Shown: positions 1 through 11,125 of the stretch, piece by piece | Layout of the letters: each line of letters begins with the position of its first letter | How positions within the stretch are numbered: the stretch's first letter is position 1 | Assembly: GCA_024449915.1 (NCBI GenBank) | Contig: JAMZAV010001457.1 | Coordinates: 248,001-312,000 of the forward strand | DNA from: Sweltsa coloradensis | Lineage: Eukaryota > Arthropoda > Insecta > Plecoptera > Chloroperlidae | DNA: 64,000 bases | Reading direction: 5' to 3' | Made by a program: the position numbers and the translations under genes | The notes under the pieces: model-generated | What the model was told of the DNA's origin: nothing | Seen by the model: the letters and a program-made list of their open reading frames with translations, nothing else | The model's database searches: none

Positions 1-251
1 CCGGATGGCGACAACAATTCATCTGAAAAATACACATACAGTATCGAAATGATTATTGGCTAAAATAAAAATAGAGCTATGGCCGCATGCTTAATTTGAC
101 AACCCAGATTTCAAAGATGATATAAATACTATTGAAAAATGGTTTCACATAATTGCCGCACTCCACTTTATTAACTTGATCATTTTTAAATGTAATCTAG
201 GCCTATATTTGCATAAAGATAAGATAAGATTATTCTTCAAATAGACAATTA
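1..251. other. Unannotated flank before LINE insertion
   Basis: No gene or recognisable repeat is seen. The last seven bases (ACAATTA, 245-251) are repeated after the poly(A) tail of the following LINE and are its probable target-site duplication. Confidence 0.5.
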
Positions 252-1535
252 TTTACAGTCGACAGAGTCCAAAATCGAGCCCTTCGCCTCATAACGGGAG
301 CAGTGAAAACCACCCCAATTATCGCCAGGGAGTGGTTCAGCCAAATTGAGCCGCCTACAGCTAAGAAGAGAGCAGCGCGCGGTCCAACGGCACGAAAAAC
401 TGGCGCGCCTAAACCCCGACAAATGGCTCAACTACTCAACCTCAAAAGTCAAGGCGCACACTAACTTTGCTGAAACAGTCCACCAACTGAAGAGTAAAAA
501 CTGTCCTATCCTCCTAGAAGCACCACGTGCACCACTTGACGTACCACTCCCAGAGCTTCTGCCGGACAAGTCCAATCAGCTTGCCCCGGGGACCAAAATT
601 GACGGCATCGAGAAGAAAGATGACCATGACCATAAAGAACTGAAAGAGCTTGCCGAGAAGCACCTGAAGAAGCACTTTCCTCTTCAAGAGTGGGTGCACA
701 TCTTCACAGACGGCTCCTATGACTCGGCTACAAACAGAACAGGTTACGGCATCCACTGCATCTTCTTTGAAGAAGCCACTCCAATGGGAGTTGGCGAAAC
801 ATACTTCGACGCTGAGGTCGCAGCCATTGCCAGGGCGGCCGAAAAAATCGCCGAGACCCCCGCCTTCCCCTCAACAAGACAAAATTTGTGATCCTAAGCG
901 ACAGCGTCTCAGCCATCCAATTTGTCTCTCAAGCAGCGAACCTCCATCCTAAATCGCTGCTTTTCAAAAACTCCCTTGTCGGCATCTGACAGCAAAACAA
1001 ACTATTAGAGACTCAATGGATCCCCAGCCACTGCAAGATCATGGGGAATGAAAAGGCAGACTTCTTGGCCAAAAGTGCCACAAAAGCACCGCAACCACCA
1101 GCAGCGCCTCTCTCCTACCAAAATGTCAAAACTAAGATCAAGTCAACCACAAAAAGGATCTTCAGAAACACCACAGAAGAGACTTCACGACTAAAGAACT
1201 GGTGGACCGAGATCAAAAAAGGGCCAGACAAAGACTGGTCGAGGAAGACGGCCACCGCCCATTTCCGGCTTGTAACCGGTCACGACGTCTTGCAGCACCA
1301 CCTGCACCGCTTCAACATTACCAACGAACCGGCCACCTGCAAACTTTGTAATTTAGAAGATCAAGACAGAGCACATCTCTTCAGATGCGCCGCCCTCAAG
1401 AATGACATTGACTCCCTGCCCGATGACCTGAGCAGGATAGAAAAGGAGGCAGTCTTATATTGGATAGCAAGACAGAAGAATGGCTGAAAAAGCCAACTTT
1501 GCACAAGATCGAAAAAAAAAAAAAAAAAAAAAAAA
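252..1535 (+). mobile_element. 5'-truncated LINE 3' end (RT C-terminus, RNase H, CCHC, poly-A)
   Basis: This is the 3' part of a non-LTR retrotransposon. It opens in the C-terminal end of the reverse transcriptase (NRALRLITGAVKTTPI motif). An RNase H domain follows, with the acidic positions FTDGS, DAEVAAI, LSDS and GNEKADFLA visible, and then a C-terminal Cys/His knuckle (CKLC...HLFRC). It ends in about 24 A residues at 1512-1535. ACAATTA flanks both sides (245-251 and 1536-1542), as expected for target-primed insertion. The coding frame is broken by frameshifts near 340 and 870 and a TGA at about 987, so it is dead. The domain order is that of RNase H-bearing LINE clades (I/Jockey/R1-like), the same general group as the copies at 11.4 and 36.9 kb, but diverged from them. 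Confidence 0.88.
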
Positions 1536-1542
1536 ACAATTA

Positions 1543-2002
1543 GGCTAAATCTACACAGAGATGTGCAAAGAGGTATACACTATAAAGGCCTATACATTAA
1601 TTTATAGGCAATTCTAACAAACAACATTCTAACACATACAATACAATCATATATAGAAGAAGTTTAGGGCTGCAGTTCAACTAGAGAAACTCAACAAGAT
1701 TTACACACTACTTGTAGCAGGTTCGTTTAGCCAAACCAAAGCGATATTTTGTGTAAAACTAGGATTTGAACCGTATTTCTATTGTGCAGTGCCTTCTTTG
1801 CCATCTTATTGGACCAAAGGCTTCTCAGAATTGACATTTTTAGTAACATCCATAATCTCTTAACCATATTCTAAATGCCTAACCATCTGGCGAGCAAGCA
1901 TACCCATCAACAACTCAACATCAGCTTTCTTACAAAAATTTTAAATCAAAGGAATCTTACCTACATAGATTGTGGCATGCAATAGCACTGGGGTTTAAAC
2001 TA
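1543..2002. other. No gene recognised
   Basis: AT-rich sequence with no convincing open frame or repeat. It lies 3' of the last candidate exon of the minus-strand zinc-finger gene and may be intron, 3' UTR or intergenic. Confidence 0.4.
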
Positions 2003-2337
2003 AGCTTTGTTCGCCTGTCCACCACTAGTGCTACACTGTTTTACACGTGCACTGAGCAGTGTACGGCGGAAGTACTTCTTTTTAAAGGAAACAGTATGTC
2101 AGTGTAGCCCGAGTGTTGCCCACAAAAAAACACACGCAACACTTTTAGTGTTGTTTCCTCCTACACGACCAAAATAGCCAGTGTAATCTAGTGTAGCACT
2201 GGCAGCACTAGTGCTACACTGAAGGTACAGAAAAACGACCACATACTTACTACACTGACTTACACTGACACAAAAAAACAGCCATTCGTCTACACTGACT
2301 TACACTAGTGTAAAGTGTTGGACAGGCGAACAAAGCT
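2003..2337. mobile_element. 335-bp MITE with terminal inverted repeats
   Basis: The ends are inverted copies of AGCTTTGTTCGCCTGTCCA, and CTA is duplicated outside (2000-2002 and 2338-2340). The interior is built of repeated 'agtgtagcactg/cactagtgctacact' motifs in both orientations, so the whole element can fold. A 3-bp duplication fits PIF/Harbinger-type transposition, but no transposase is present, so the superfamily is an inference. Confidence 0.75.
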
Positions 2338-3265
2338 CTAGTCTTAACTCAAATCAATTTAGTGGCTTTCTTCTGTACTCCTTTAAGTTAGCAGTTTGCA
2401 CATATCTTGAATAGGGGGTAACTGTATTGTGGGTAGCCTATATGGTTCACGACCAAAATATTGTACAATGTTGAGCTGTTATGGTAATACGTAAAATGTT
2501 CAGTTAGTTAAGTTTTGATCAAAGATTGGCAATAGTGCACTCAGGCTCTCAGATAATAACAAATTAAATTGAACCACAGGAATATCTAACTTTCCCTACG
2601 TACTTACAGCTAAAACAGGAGTCAACGCTCAATTTGTGGTAGTACATACATAGTCATATGCCGAATCACTGCAGTTTGAGAGGGAAGGCCCTTTGGCTAA
2701 TAATTACCTTTATCCTTGTTTTAAATTCATTTCAAACAAACATACACAAAAATAGAGAAATAATTAGAAGTTACATTAAAAGACAGTCACTTTTCTCATT
2801 GTCCTTAACTTACTTCTGCTAGATAACTCAATACAAGTACTCACTTGTGGAATCAAATTATCGAAGGGGGGTTGACCTCGATCTACGCCCACTTCAATAA
2901 AACCCTCGCTAGGCTGATCTTCCGTCAATTCATCCTCGTTTTTGTTTAGTAAAGGTACTTTGTGAGCAAAGTTAATTGCCGTCGAGAAGCTTGACTGTTA
3001 GTTCAAAAGTCTACAACAACCAGTGCGTAATTAGCAAAAATACAACACAGACACAGGTGCACATGCAAATTGAATATTTTACTAAGGAGGGGCAGCTCTC
3101 AACTATTTAGGCAACTTAATGCAATATGCAGTAGGCCTATTATGATGCCCCCTTCTTGTAAATTAAATGAAGAATATGAAGGCATTCAGTACTTGTTTAG
3201 CTCTTCTATAAACAATTCAAAGTTCATGTCATTGTTGTTTATTCTCCCAATTTGTTGTGTCTGAG
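2338..3265. other. Non-repetitive AT-rich stretch with one candidate exon
   Basis: Apart from the candidate zinc-finger-gene exon at 2845-2989, I see no gene or transposon in this stretch. Confidence 0.4.
2845..2989 (-). CDS. Candidate 3' coding exon of ZNF143-like gene
   Basis: On the minus strand an open frame of about 48 codons ends at a strong splice donor (CCACAA|GTGAGT). Two possible acceptors lie at its start: AACAG at 2995 and CAAG at 2990. Exon 7 leaves phase 2. Only the second acceptor keeps the long frame open (reading ...STAINFAHKVPLLNKNEDEL...); the first runs into a stop after about 17 codons. The AI.FAHKV segment is faintly like the extreme C-terminus of vertebrate ZNF143 (EEAIRIASRI), from memory. 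Another exon could also lie between this and exon 7. Treat it as a candidate. Confidence 0.35.
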
Positions 3266-3790
3266 CAGTGGTTCTCAACCCTTTTTATTCACCCCCCCCC
3301 TCCCCCTTGGATCAGTTTCTTGTCCGTACGCCCTATGTTGCTTTTCATTAGAATATTATGTTCATTTTATTTAGGAATATTAATGTGGTATATTACTTTA
3401 AAAAATATTAATAAAATTATTTGGAAAGAAAAATAGCAATGGGTCTTTTTGCACCATCGGGAAGGAGCGTAGGTAGGATTTGATTTCAGGGGCATGGTAT
3501 GTAATAATGATACATTACTTGACATATAGTAATAATGTAATTCTCGATTGCAGTATGCGACTATAGTTTTATTAAGTTAATATACATCGTGAGTTACCCT
3601 TCGGAAGCAATTCAAGCAATGGCTTCTCGGCCCGAGCCCGTGTGAAACCGAAGCCCGAATATTTCCTAATGACAGTGCAGTAAGTGTTTCGTTAGTACAG
3701 TGACTATTGTATATATTGTATAAAGTGTGTTGTGGCCCACAAAAAAATTTGTTTCTTTTATATTTATTAGTTATTACAATTATTATTACA

Positions 3791-3827
<37 letters not shown>

Positions 3828-4657
3828 TATTATATAATATTATTGTTATTACAATATGTATTAGTAGAGTTTTTTAAAAAGTTCATTTAGTACCCGTTGG
3901 TTTCAAGAAAAATGTCAGATTATAAAAACTGGGTGGCCAACACCAGCTTTGCCCAATCTGATTACAAAAACTAAAAACTGTACACGGCATTTTAGCACAG
4001 GCGTTTATCATTCTGTTCCCTGGTTGATTGCATGCGCTCAGTCAAATAAACTGTTTTGCTGGCCCCGTGTTTTATTTTCAATGGATAATAGTACTTGGGA
4101 AAAGAGTGGTTTTCTTGATCTAAACAACATGACGAAATGCTATAAGAGACATGAACAAACTACATTTCATGTGAACGTTTTGAATCAACAACACCGACTG
4201 GCCGTTGATCAACATAATGTTAAGGTTGAAAAGAACAGACAAGTTTTAAAGATCCTTATTCATGTAACGTGTCTCCTTGGCATCCACGAAGAAGGTTTCT
4301 GTGGATATAGTGGATCAGAGATGTCGGAAAATAAAGGAATAACATCGATACCATAACCATGCTAAGCGAGTTTGATGAACCACTTGCTAAACATTTGGAT
4401 GAAGCTACTGTGTTTTCAGGTCTATCGAACCACATACAAAATGATTTGATTAATGCGATATCGGGGAAAGTTAGATTGAACCAAATTAAAGAAGAAATCA
4501 TAAACGTTTTGTTTGTTACTATCTCGTTGGACGAGACCACAGATGCTCGCAACGAGTCGCAGTTATCTACGGTATTTGGTTATGACAATACAAATGGGGA
4601 CATTGAAAAGAGATTCGTCGACTTCACGGACGCCAGTGGCGATCGCGGAGCGTAGGC
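3266..4657 (+). mobile_element. Truncated hAT (Charlie/ZMYM-like) transposon
   Basis: It begins with CAGTGGTTCTCAACC, the classic terminal sequence of Charlie-type hAT elements, then a C-rich tract and an AT microsatellite (about 3780-3850). The transposase remnant follows. No matching right terminal repeat is found: identity stops near 4657, where Penelope-like sequence begins. The element has therefore lost its 3' half. Confidence 0.75.
3912..4655 (+). pseudogene. hAT transposase N-terminal remnant (TTF-type zinc finger)
   Basis: The segments recognised are a Cys-rich TTF-type zinc finger (CTRHFSTGVYHSVPWLIAC), TWEKSGFLDLNN, a block containing YKRHEQTTFH, and the start of the RNase H-like catalytic region (ISLDETTDARNESQL). 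These are in the order seen in ZMYM1/ZNF862-like hAT transposases. The reading moves from one frame (to 4354) into another (from 4359), and the C-terminal catalytic and dimerisation regions are missing. An ATG at 3912 could be the original start, but frameshifts separate it from the zinc finger. It is inactive. Confidence 0.8.
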
Positions 4658-4659
4658 GC

Positions 4660-5822
4660 TAGCGAATAACGTTTTCTTATTCATCAAAGAATTTGATTGC
4701 CTTGGAAAACTAATTGCACAGACGTAAGACAGTCGTTTCATAGACAACATGTTCTTCGTCTGGCCCCACAGAGCTGACACGTTGGTAGTTGCACTCCAAA
4801 CCCTCAACAGTAGCTACTAGGGATGTCATAGGGTAGTAAAATTAGGATCCGGTTCCTGACCTTCCAGGAATCGGGTTACCCGAATCCTGAAAGCCTAAAT
4901 TACGTCATTTTATCGTCGTACCCCCCCCCCCCCCCGCGAGCGGTTGAAGGTCGTTCGGAAGCGTCTACAAGAAGATACCCGGCAGCGATAAGCTTATCTT
5001 CTACTGTTGTGAGACAAAATCTAGCGGTCGGCGGCCACCCATTCCGTCACGTCCTCTTCCGTGACGTCATCGCAACTTGGAAGTTGCTTGAACAATGACG
5101 CGTCTGGCTCGGCAGCCCAGCCTTTCACAATAGCGGCGGGTGGGTGGGAGGGGGAGGGGGGGGCGCCGGCCGGCCAGCCTCGCTCGACGGGCCGGGCAGC
5201 CGGCAGTCTGCACTCAGTCAGCTGCATGGTGGGTGGTCTGCGGCGTTCTAATCGCTCCTTACTACGCACGGCGCAGCGGTTAAAAACCTTTCATTTTCAG
5301 TAAAATAACTACCCGATAAAGGTTCGAATCCGAAAAACGGATTCGGGTAATTTCTGGATTCGGGTAACCCGGGTACCCTATGACATCCCTAGTAGCTACC
5401 CTGACAAATTCACCTGGGATGCCTCCGAGCACAAAGTCAACTTTCTCGACATCGAAATTTACCTAAAGAACGGAGCAATTAGGACGGGGGTTCATTTCAA
5501 ACCAACGAACCAGCAGCTATACTTGCACAAGGAGAGCTGCCACCCCTCGCACACCAAACGTTTCCTCCCCTCCTCACTAGCTACTCGAGGTCGCAGAATC
5601 TGCTCCACTGAGCGGGATTTAGAGTGCTACCTACAGAAGATACTCCGTGCCTTCGTCGCCAGGGGATATCCAGAGGATCAGGTCCACCAACATCTGGTCA
5701 GACAGACAGGCACCCCGCCCTTAACCCAACCCAATACTACCAACACAGACATCGTTCCGCTTGTCACACGCTGGTACCCAGGGCTCCACCGTCTGAATGC
5801 TATCCTACAGAAGGGTCATATT
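4660..5822 (+). mobile_element. Penelope-like element RT fragment, split by a hAT MITE
   Basis: Two blocks (about 4737-4817 and 5400-5822) belong to one reverse transcriptase. The first carries the catalytic box FIDNMFFVW at 4737, a degenerate form of the usual YIDDIFFIW. The second carries NFLDIEIYLKNG, HFKPTNQQLYLHKESCHPSH and RRICSTERD, typical of Penelope-like RTs. The frame is the same on both sides of the inserted 574-bp element, so it was continuous before insertion. There is no GIY-YIG endonuclease in the fragment. The change of the second catalytic Asp to Asn suggests it was already dead or decaying. Confidence 0.8.
4818..5391. mobile_element. hAT MITE (574 bp) inside the Penelope RT
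   Basis: Terminal inverted repeats TAGGGATGTCATAGGGTA are perfect over 18 bp, and the 8-bp duplication GTAGCTAC lies at 4810-4817 and 5392-5399. The interior has subterminal 'attcgggtaacccg' palindromes, a C run (4921-4935) and a GC-rich core. The two open frames in the core are without family resemblance. Non-autonomous. Confidence 0.93.
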
Positions 5823-5840
5823 TAAATTTAATTAATTAAT

Positions 5841-6593
5841 TAATTTTTTTTTGTGATTGTTTACAAAAAACTGTATACACATGACCATAAGCTATATGTG
5901 CAAAGTCTGATAACGATATGATAAGAACTGGCTTCAGGAAGAGTTCTAGAAAAAAATCACTACTATTGCAGATTCTTAACAAAATTGAGAACATTGAAGA
6001 GATGTGTATGCAGTGGCACACAAAGCACTACTAAACCGAAGCCTGTCTGACTCACGGCGAGTGAGGAGGGAGTGAGAGAGAGGGAGAATGCGCCGTGCCG
6101 TTGCGTAACAGCAGGCAGCTAGAACATCAGGTGGGCAGCCAATGTTCAGGGGCCATAGATGGGAGAACGCGAGCAATGTATTTCAAATGCAATGTGCAGG
6201 TGCAACATCTAGAGTCTTTGGAAGGAGATTAAAAGTATTTATTTATTGTACTATCCTGAGGGCTTTCACATCATAGGCCTGTCAAATAAATAACCTTACC
6301 ATGGTATTAAAATATTTTTAATTTTTCCCCTATAAATGCATGTAGGCCTATTTAGAATGTTCATTTTTCAATTATTTTAACATTATTTTTGATTTTACAT
6401 TCACCTGTACGACGTATTTTTTTCCTAGGCCCTTCAGAAAAGTCCTATTGAAGTTTGAATGTATATACCGACTACATTTCAAAGCAAATAAGCCCGTGCA
6501 GATTCAGAAACACTGTTTTTAAAAAGGCAGGAAATTAAAATACCCCAAAACAAGTATGAACATAAATGAAATTACAACCTAAATAGTATCCGT
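5841..6593. other. Intronic stretch, no gene
   Basis: About 5905-5983 (aactggcttcaggaagag...) is similar to 17125-17192, so a short unclassified repeat is present. Otherwise no coding signal is seen. Confidence 0.4.
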
Positions 6594-6926
6594 TAGAGAT
6601 GGACCGATACCAGGATTTGCCGATACCGATACCAATAGGCCTACCACTTTTTTCCGAACCGATTCCGATACCTATTTATTAAGAATTACCTAGAAATTAA
6701 GATGTAACAATATAAGATTAAAAACTTTGCAGGAATTGTAAAGGAGGAAAGGAATGTACCTACCTACTGGTAAACAACTTGAAATGAAATACAAATACAA
6801 ACATATGTGAATTTGCTGAACTAAAGTTGAAGAGATGGTATCGGTATCGGCAAAATCTTCCGATACCAATTTTACCGATACCACTAGTATCGGCTGATTC
6901 TCAATATCGGTATCGGTCCACCTCTA
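6594..6926. mobile_element. hAT MITE (333 bp)
   Basis: The ends match as an inverted repeat, TAGAGATGGACCGATACC against a right end whose reverse complement is TAGAGGTGGACCGATACC. The 8-bp duplication GTATCCGT lies at 6586-6593 and 6927-6934. Subterminal 'ccgatacc/ggtatcgg' repeats on both sides look like multiple transposase binding sites. Confidence 0.92.
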
Positions 6927-7027
6927 GTATCCGTAGACAGTGCAGTAGTCTAGAGGCCATGAGGTGCATCTCGAACACAACACACATTAACTACAACCAA
7001 CATTGCCCTACTACAACTTGAACTTAC

Positions 7028-7181
7028 TTTTGATAGGCAGTGATCTGTGCCGAGTCAGCCACCACAAGGAACTGTTGTGGGAGTGAACCGGTATCAATAT
7101 GGTTAACTTGCACAATCCGGTTTCCGTCTCGGACACCCAATACATTGGAACCCAATGCTTTCAGTCGTTTACCTCCTCCAT
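7028..7181 (-). CDS. ZNF143: ZNF143-like gene, exon 7 (C-terminal activation region)
   Basis: A 154-bp exon with acceptor TTGTTTTAG and donor AA|GTAAGT. It takes over in phase 1 from exon 6 (..LADT + DGGGKRLKALGS..) and leaves in phase 2. It encodes about 51 residues rich in short DG and hydrophobic segments (NVLGVRDGNRIVQVNHI, QFLVVADSAQITAYQ). These are reminiscent of the repeated 'x-x-DG-x-x' activation motifs outside the fingers of Staf proteins. No stop codon is included, so the gene continues 3' toward lower coordinates. Assignment to this gene rests on the exact phase match and on order. Confidence 0.75.
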
Positions 7182-7299
7182 CTAAAACAAGTTACAAGAA
7201 CAATAAGCCCTGGACGGGGAGATTTGTTACATATGCCTCCGTTATTGAAATTATGCAATTCAAGACGAAGAATGATGGTTGGTCAGTGTGAAGGAAACT

Positions 7300-8055
7300 T
7301 AGGGTTGCCAGGTGTCCCGTATTACCCGGGAAATCCCGTATTTGATGGGTGTTTCCCGCGTCCCGTATGCTCTAACCCATTGATCAGTATATCACGTATT
7401 TAGAATAAAGCAGTCCGTGTGCGCTTTTTTAACAATACGCGCGGGCGTATAGTTACCAATCCCTTCCCCTCGGCCGGCCTTGGTGCCTGATCAGTCTGCC
7501 GCTGCTGCCTGCAGTTAGGTGGTGGGTGTTATTCGAGTGCATCATTAGCGCGGTGAGTCATTGTAGCGAGTGTCTCTAGCCGTAACGTGATATTCTTAAC
7601 CTCAAGCGCGGCGTGCGTGTGACAAACGCATTCGAACTCAGTGACAACAACAACAACAACAACATGAAACATGAAACAACAACATGAAACAATTCGAAAC
7701 TTCTTTAAAGTGCAAAATCAAGCAATAAATATCAATGATCTGATCATCAATGTAATGTGCCTATCAATAAAGTAATAATAATTTTAGTTCTATATAGCTA
7801 ATTATTAAAAATTAAACTATTAAAAATTAAACTTCAATATATAGCTACTTACTTTTCTGTACATTCCTTATCTGATTATCTCCCTATTTCAATCACAATA
7901 TTGCTTTAAAATTTTCACTGAATTACTCCCAAATGCGTTTTAGGCCCTTCCCAGAAAAACACAACACCAAAAAAATTTCGCCTCCGGCAGCAGACCCCAG
8001 TATCACTACGCAAAGTACTGTCCCGTATTTGAGTTTCACTAATCTGGCAACCCTA
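7300..8055. mobile_element. hAT MITE (756 bp)
   Basis: Ends TAGGGTTGCCAG and CTGGCAACCCTA are perfect inverses. The 8-bp duplication AGGAAACT lies at 7292-7299 and 8056-8063. A repeated 'tcccgtattt' motif is present near both ends. No transposase was found. Confidence 0.92.
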
Positions 8056-8540
8056 AGGAAACTAAAAATCCATGCCTTTTGCAAAAAAGTGGTAAAATTC
8101 AGGTAAGATGTCCAGAAATGTAGTCTTCACTTCAAATTGAAAACAATATATTGGTGTGAGATAGGTTCCAACAGCTTTCCTTTGAGAAGTGATGATGATG
8201 GCTGCTGAATTTCTTGATAAATAGAGACATAAATATGTACAAAACAGAGAAAAAAACATGAGACGTTTCGACAAGAGGTCTTGTTCACTCAAGAAGGTAA
8301 GCTGTTGGATCATACTGACTGCATGCACCAGCTGTCGATATAGGGATTATGTTATACTGAAAATAATAATACTACTGTCCAGTATAAATGAATATAAAAC
8401 AAACATTCACTCAACATATCATATTACAGTGAAACATGATATAATGGAGTCAAATGCAGTTTTTGAGGTAACTGATTGAATTTATCAGCGAGTGGATGAA
8501 AGCCTCTGCCTACACAAGCCTGCATCAACATGACAGTCTT

Positions 8541-8990
8541 AGTGATGACATCGGGTCCAAAAAGTTCAAATCGGTTCCTCCACGACGGGTTTTTTAAGGT
8601 CAATTTTGGTTCAATGTATCAGCCTTACGTGCGGGTTTTTTGGAAGCGACTGTACGGCCGGGAGTGAGCTGGCTTCGGCGCCCGCGCTTTGTTACGTACG
8701 ACTGCCGACAGCCAAGTGTCATTGTAGCAGCCTCGCGCATCAAGGCCATTCGAGTGCTTGATTATCAGCTAGTGAGGAAGGATAGATAGCTGGCTACGTC
8801 ATCACGGGCTCCGTGGAAATAAACCGCACAAGAAACGGTGCATAGAATTACCATTTTGGAAGGAAAACGTGTCTGTGAAGTTCACTGTTGTACAGTAGAA
8901 CTTGAAAAAATGGAACCGGTTTGAAAAGTCGGAACCGGGTTGCTATAAAACCGGTTTGGAAGCGGTTTCCGGGTACCCGATGTCATCACT
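8541..8990. mobile_element. hAT MITE (450 bp)
   Basis: Inverted ends AGTGATGACATCGGGT and ACCCGATGTCATCACT. The flanking duplication ACAGTCTT/ACAGTCTA matches at 7 of 8 bases. Internal 'aaccggttt' copies occur toward the right end. The two overlapping open frames across its right boundary are fortuitous. Confidence 0.85.
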
Positions 8991-8999
8991 ACAGTCTAT

Positions 9000-9916
9000 G
9001 TTGCATTTTGAAGGAATCACACTGGATCATCTTTGGATGGCACTTCCCCCTCCTATCTGTTGGTTTTCACATGGCTCAAAGTCATACCAAAACCACAGAT
9101 TATTCTGTTTTAAGATCAAAAAGAGACACTTCCAATAGGGCTGTGAACGGGTACCCGCCCATTGATAATAAACCGGGCAAAGAAATAAGTCGTGGGTACT
9201 CGCTTGACTGTTCTTGGTCTCAAATTCCGCTAAATTAACGCCGCCGCCGGTCAGGCTTTCACTCGTCAGCGCGCAGCGGCGGCAGTAAGTGATTCGTCAT
9301 TAATAAGAACTTGAAATTTGTCTGTGTCAAGCTCGAGTGAGTGACGTCACCAACAAGCGCGCACCACTGTTCATCGTAATTGACCGATAAGTGTTTGGCG
9401 GAGATATTTATGCATTCCGGCAATATCAGTTCCTTATACAAGTGCGTTTAGAACAGCTGGACATTAGAAACGAGCATCTGTGGCGCCCGGGACTATAGAC
9501 ATCTTCAAGTTCATGAGAACGAGTTTTAAAAGTGACGACCTGTCAATATTAAAATAAATTTTTGACTAACTTAACAAAAACATCTTTTTTGTAATCGTAA
9601 AAAAATCTTAAAATTTTGTAATTTCGGGTAACCCGACCATAAGATGACGGGTCCCGGGGAGGCGTTTTTACTAGTTTTCATTGCCCTAACTTCCAACAAC
9701 AAAACCAAACCACAACTGTAAATAACAAAATTTGAGTTTTTTGTTGAGTTCTCCATAAGAACGATTTCTCCTCTCAAGAAGTTAATAGTCAGTCCCTTGT
9801 GAGTTATTAATCATTGGACCGAGGTTTCGTAGAGGGTAGTTGTCATGGTAAATTACACTGGATATTGTATAGTAGCTTCCTGCTAGTTGAAAAGTTACCA
9901 CAGAATTTAGAATGTC
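9000..9916. other. Intronic stretch with a partial TIR-like repeat
   Basis: A sequence starting near 9138 (TAGGGCTGTGAACGGGTACC) looks like one end of another hAT-like element, and 'cgggtaacccg' recurs near 9626. I could not find a matching right end or a duplication. The rest shows no gene. Confidence 0.4.
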
Positions 9917-10321
9917 TAAATAAATAATAAATAAATTTTATTTAGAGTCATTATAGTTATTACCCACTCAGTTATATAACTGATTCTCAGTGGGGGACTT
10001 TAAATCAAAGCGACCAAGCCAACCCTGCAGGCCCCGACGCAATCGACGAGTGAGCGATAACCAACCAAAGATCGATATTTTTAATAGGAAATATAGCAAT
10101 CAGTGGTATGGACAGTGCGAACACCTGCGAATCAACGCCAGAATCAACAAGGCCGATTCAGAACAACTCTGAAATTTATTATGTGCTTCGTTGCTAGGAC
10201 GGCTCCAAAGTCACCGTTTACAAACTCCTAAGACAAGAACTGATGGACTTTAGCGGGAATAGAACCCTGGACCTTCTGTATGGGAAGCAGATAGGCTAAC
10301 CACAAGACCAACGAGCCAACG
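9917..10321 (-). mobile_element. tRNA-derived SINE (family 1), full length
   Basis: Reading the minus strand, it starts with a tRNA-like head: a box A-like TGGTCTTGTGGTTAGCC and a box B-like GGGTTCTATTCCCGC. A conserved core follows ('ccataccactgattgctat', 'gattgcgtcggggcctgcag', 'aaatcagttatataactgagtgg'). It ends in an A/T simple repeat based on TTTA. Related copies lie at 18251, 20771, 32400, 34648, 35238 and 40748. Confidence 0.85.
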
Positions 10322-11125
10322 TAGGAACTATGTTTTTAGTGGGGGGGGGGGGGGGCCACACTTAATTTACTTAGGCCCGGTATTTCAATGTCCAGTTAAA
10401 GTGGCAAGTAAATTTAACTGACATATAACTTGTTTTCTCTATGGCAACCACCAATCAGAAGCCTTGTAAATATTTACTGAGAGGACTAACTGGCAGATAA
10501 ATTTTAACTAGACATTGAAATTCTGGGCCTTAGAGGTTGGGTGGGCAAACCGGGGTCTGGGGCAAAGCCCCAGCTGCCGGAGGCCTTTTTCGCCGTAGGC
10601 GAGTTTTTTTTTAAAGGTGCCCTTGACAGGTGGCCTAAAACACGTTTTCAGGCGAATTTTAATTATAATGAATAAGGGTTACATTTTGAAGCTAATATTG
10701 CATTGAAGATTGATTACCTGACTGAAATCGGTCGACAGTCTGCTTGGGAGTGAAAACACTGCACACACAATATAATGAATATCTCGCTGATCACGTCTCT
10801 TACTGAAGCTTTCTAAAAAATGTTAACAAAAACCTTCCATTTTGTTTGCAAGCCCGACTGTAGTAAAAATCCTAAAAATCACCCAACAAGCTATAAGTTA
10901 GCAAATGACACCCATACCTGGCTTGACCCCCCCCCCCCCCCAGTGGGGGGGTCAAGCCAACAAGTGGGGGGGAGTTTCCCCCCATCCCCCCCCGTTCCTA
11001 CGCCCCTGATGATCGATAATTGATTACCCCACACTGCACTAGAGGGGACTGACTTTGATAACTGCTTATTTATTTGGGAGTTTGTTAAGGCCTACAAACA
11101 AATATTTTAAGTTTGATTTTCTTAC
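10322..11125. other. Intronic stretch with G/C runs and a short hairpin repeat
   Basis: It holds poly-G and poly-C tracts (10340-10354, 10927-10940) and a 'gggtctggggcaaagccccagc' hairpin near 10553 that recurs at 49129. A hAT-like right end (GTAGGAACGG read in reverse) lies near 11008 without a clear partner. No gene seen. Confidence 0.45.

Noticed and set aside
5523..5825. Host protein-coding gene
   Set aside because: The HKESCHPSHTKRFLP and RRICSTERD words identify a Penelope-like reverse transcriptase fragment.
9138..9670. Tenth hAT-like element
   Set aside because: The left end looks suitable (TAGGGCTGTGAACGGGTACC), but no matching right end or 8-bp duplication could be found.
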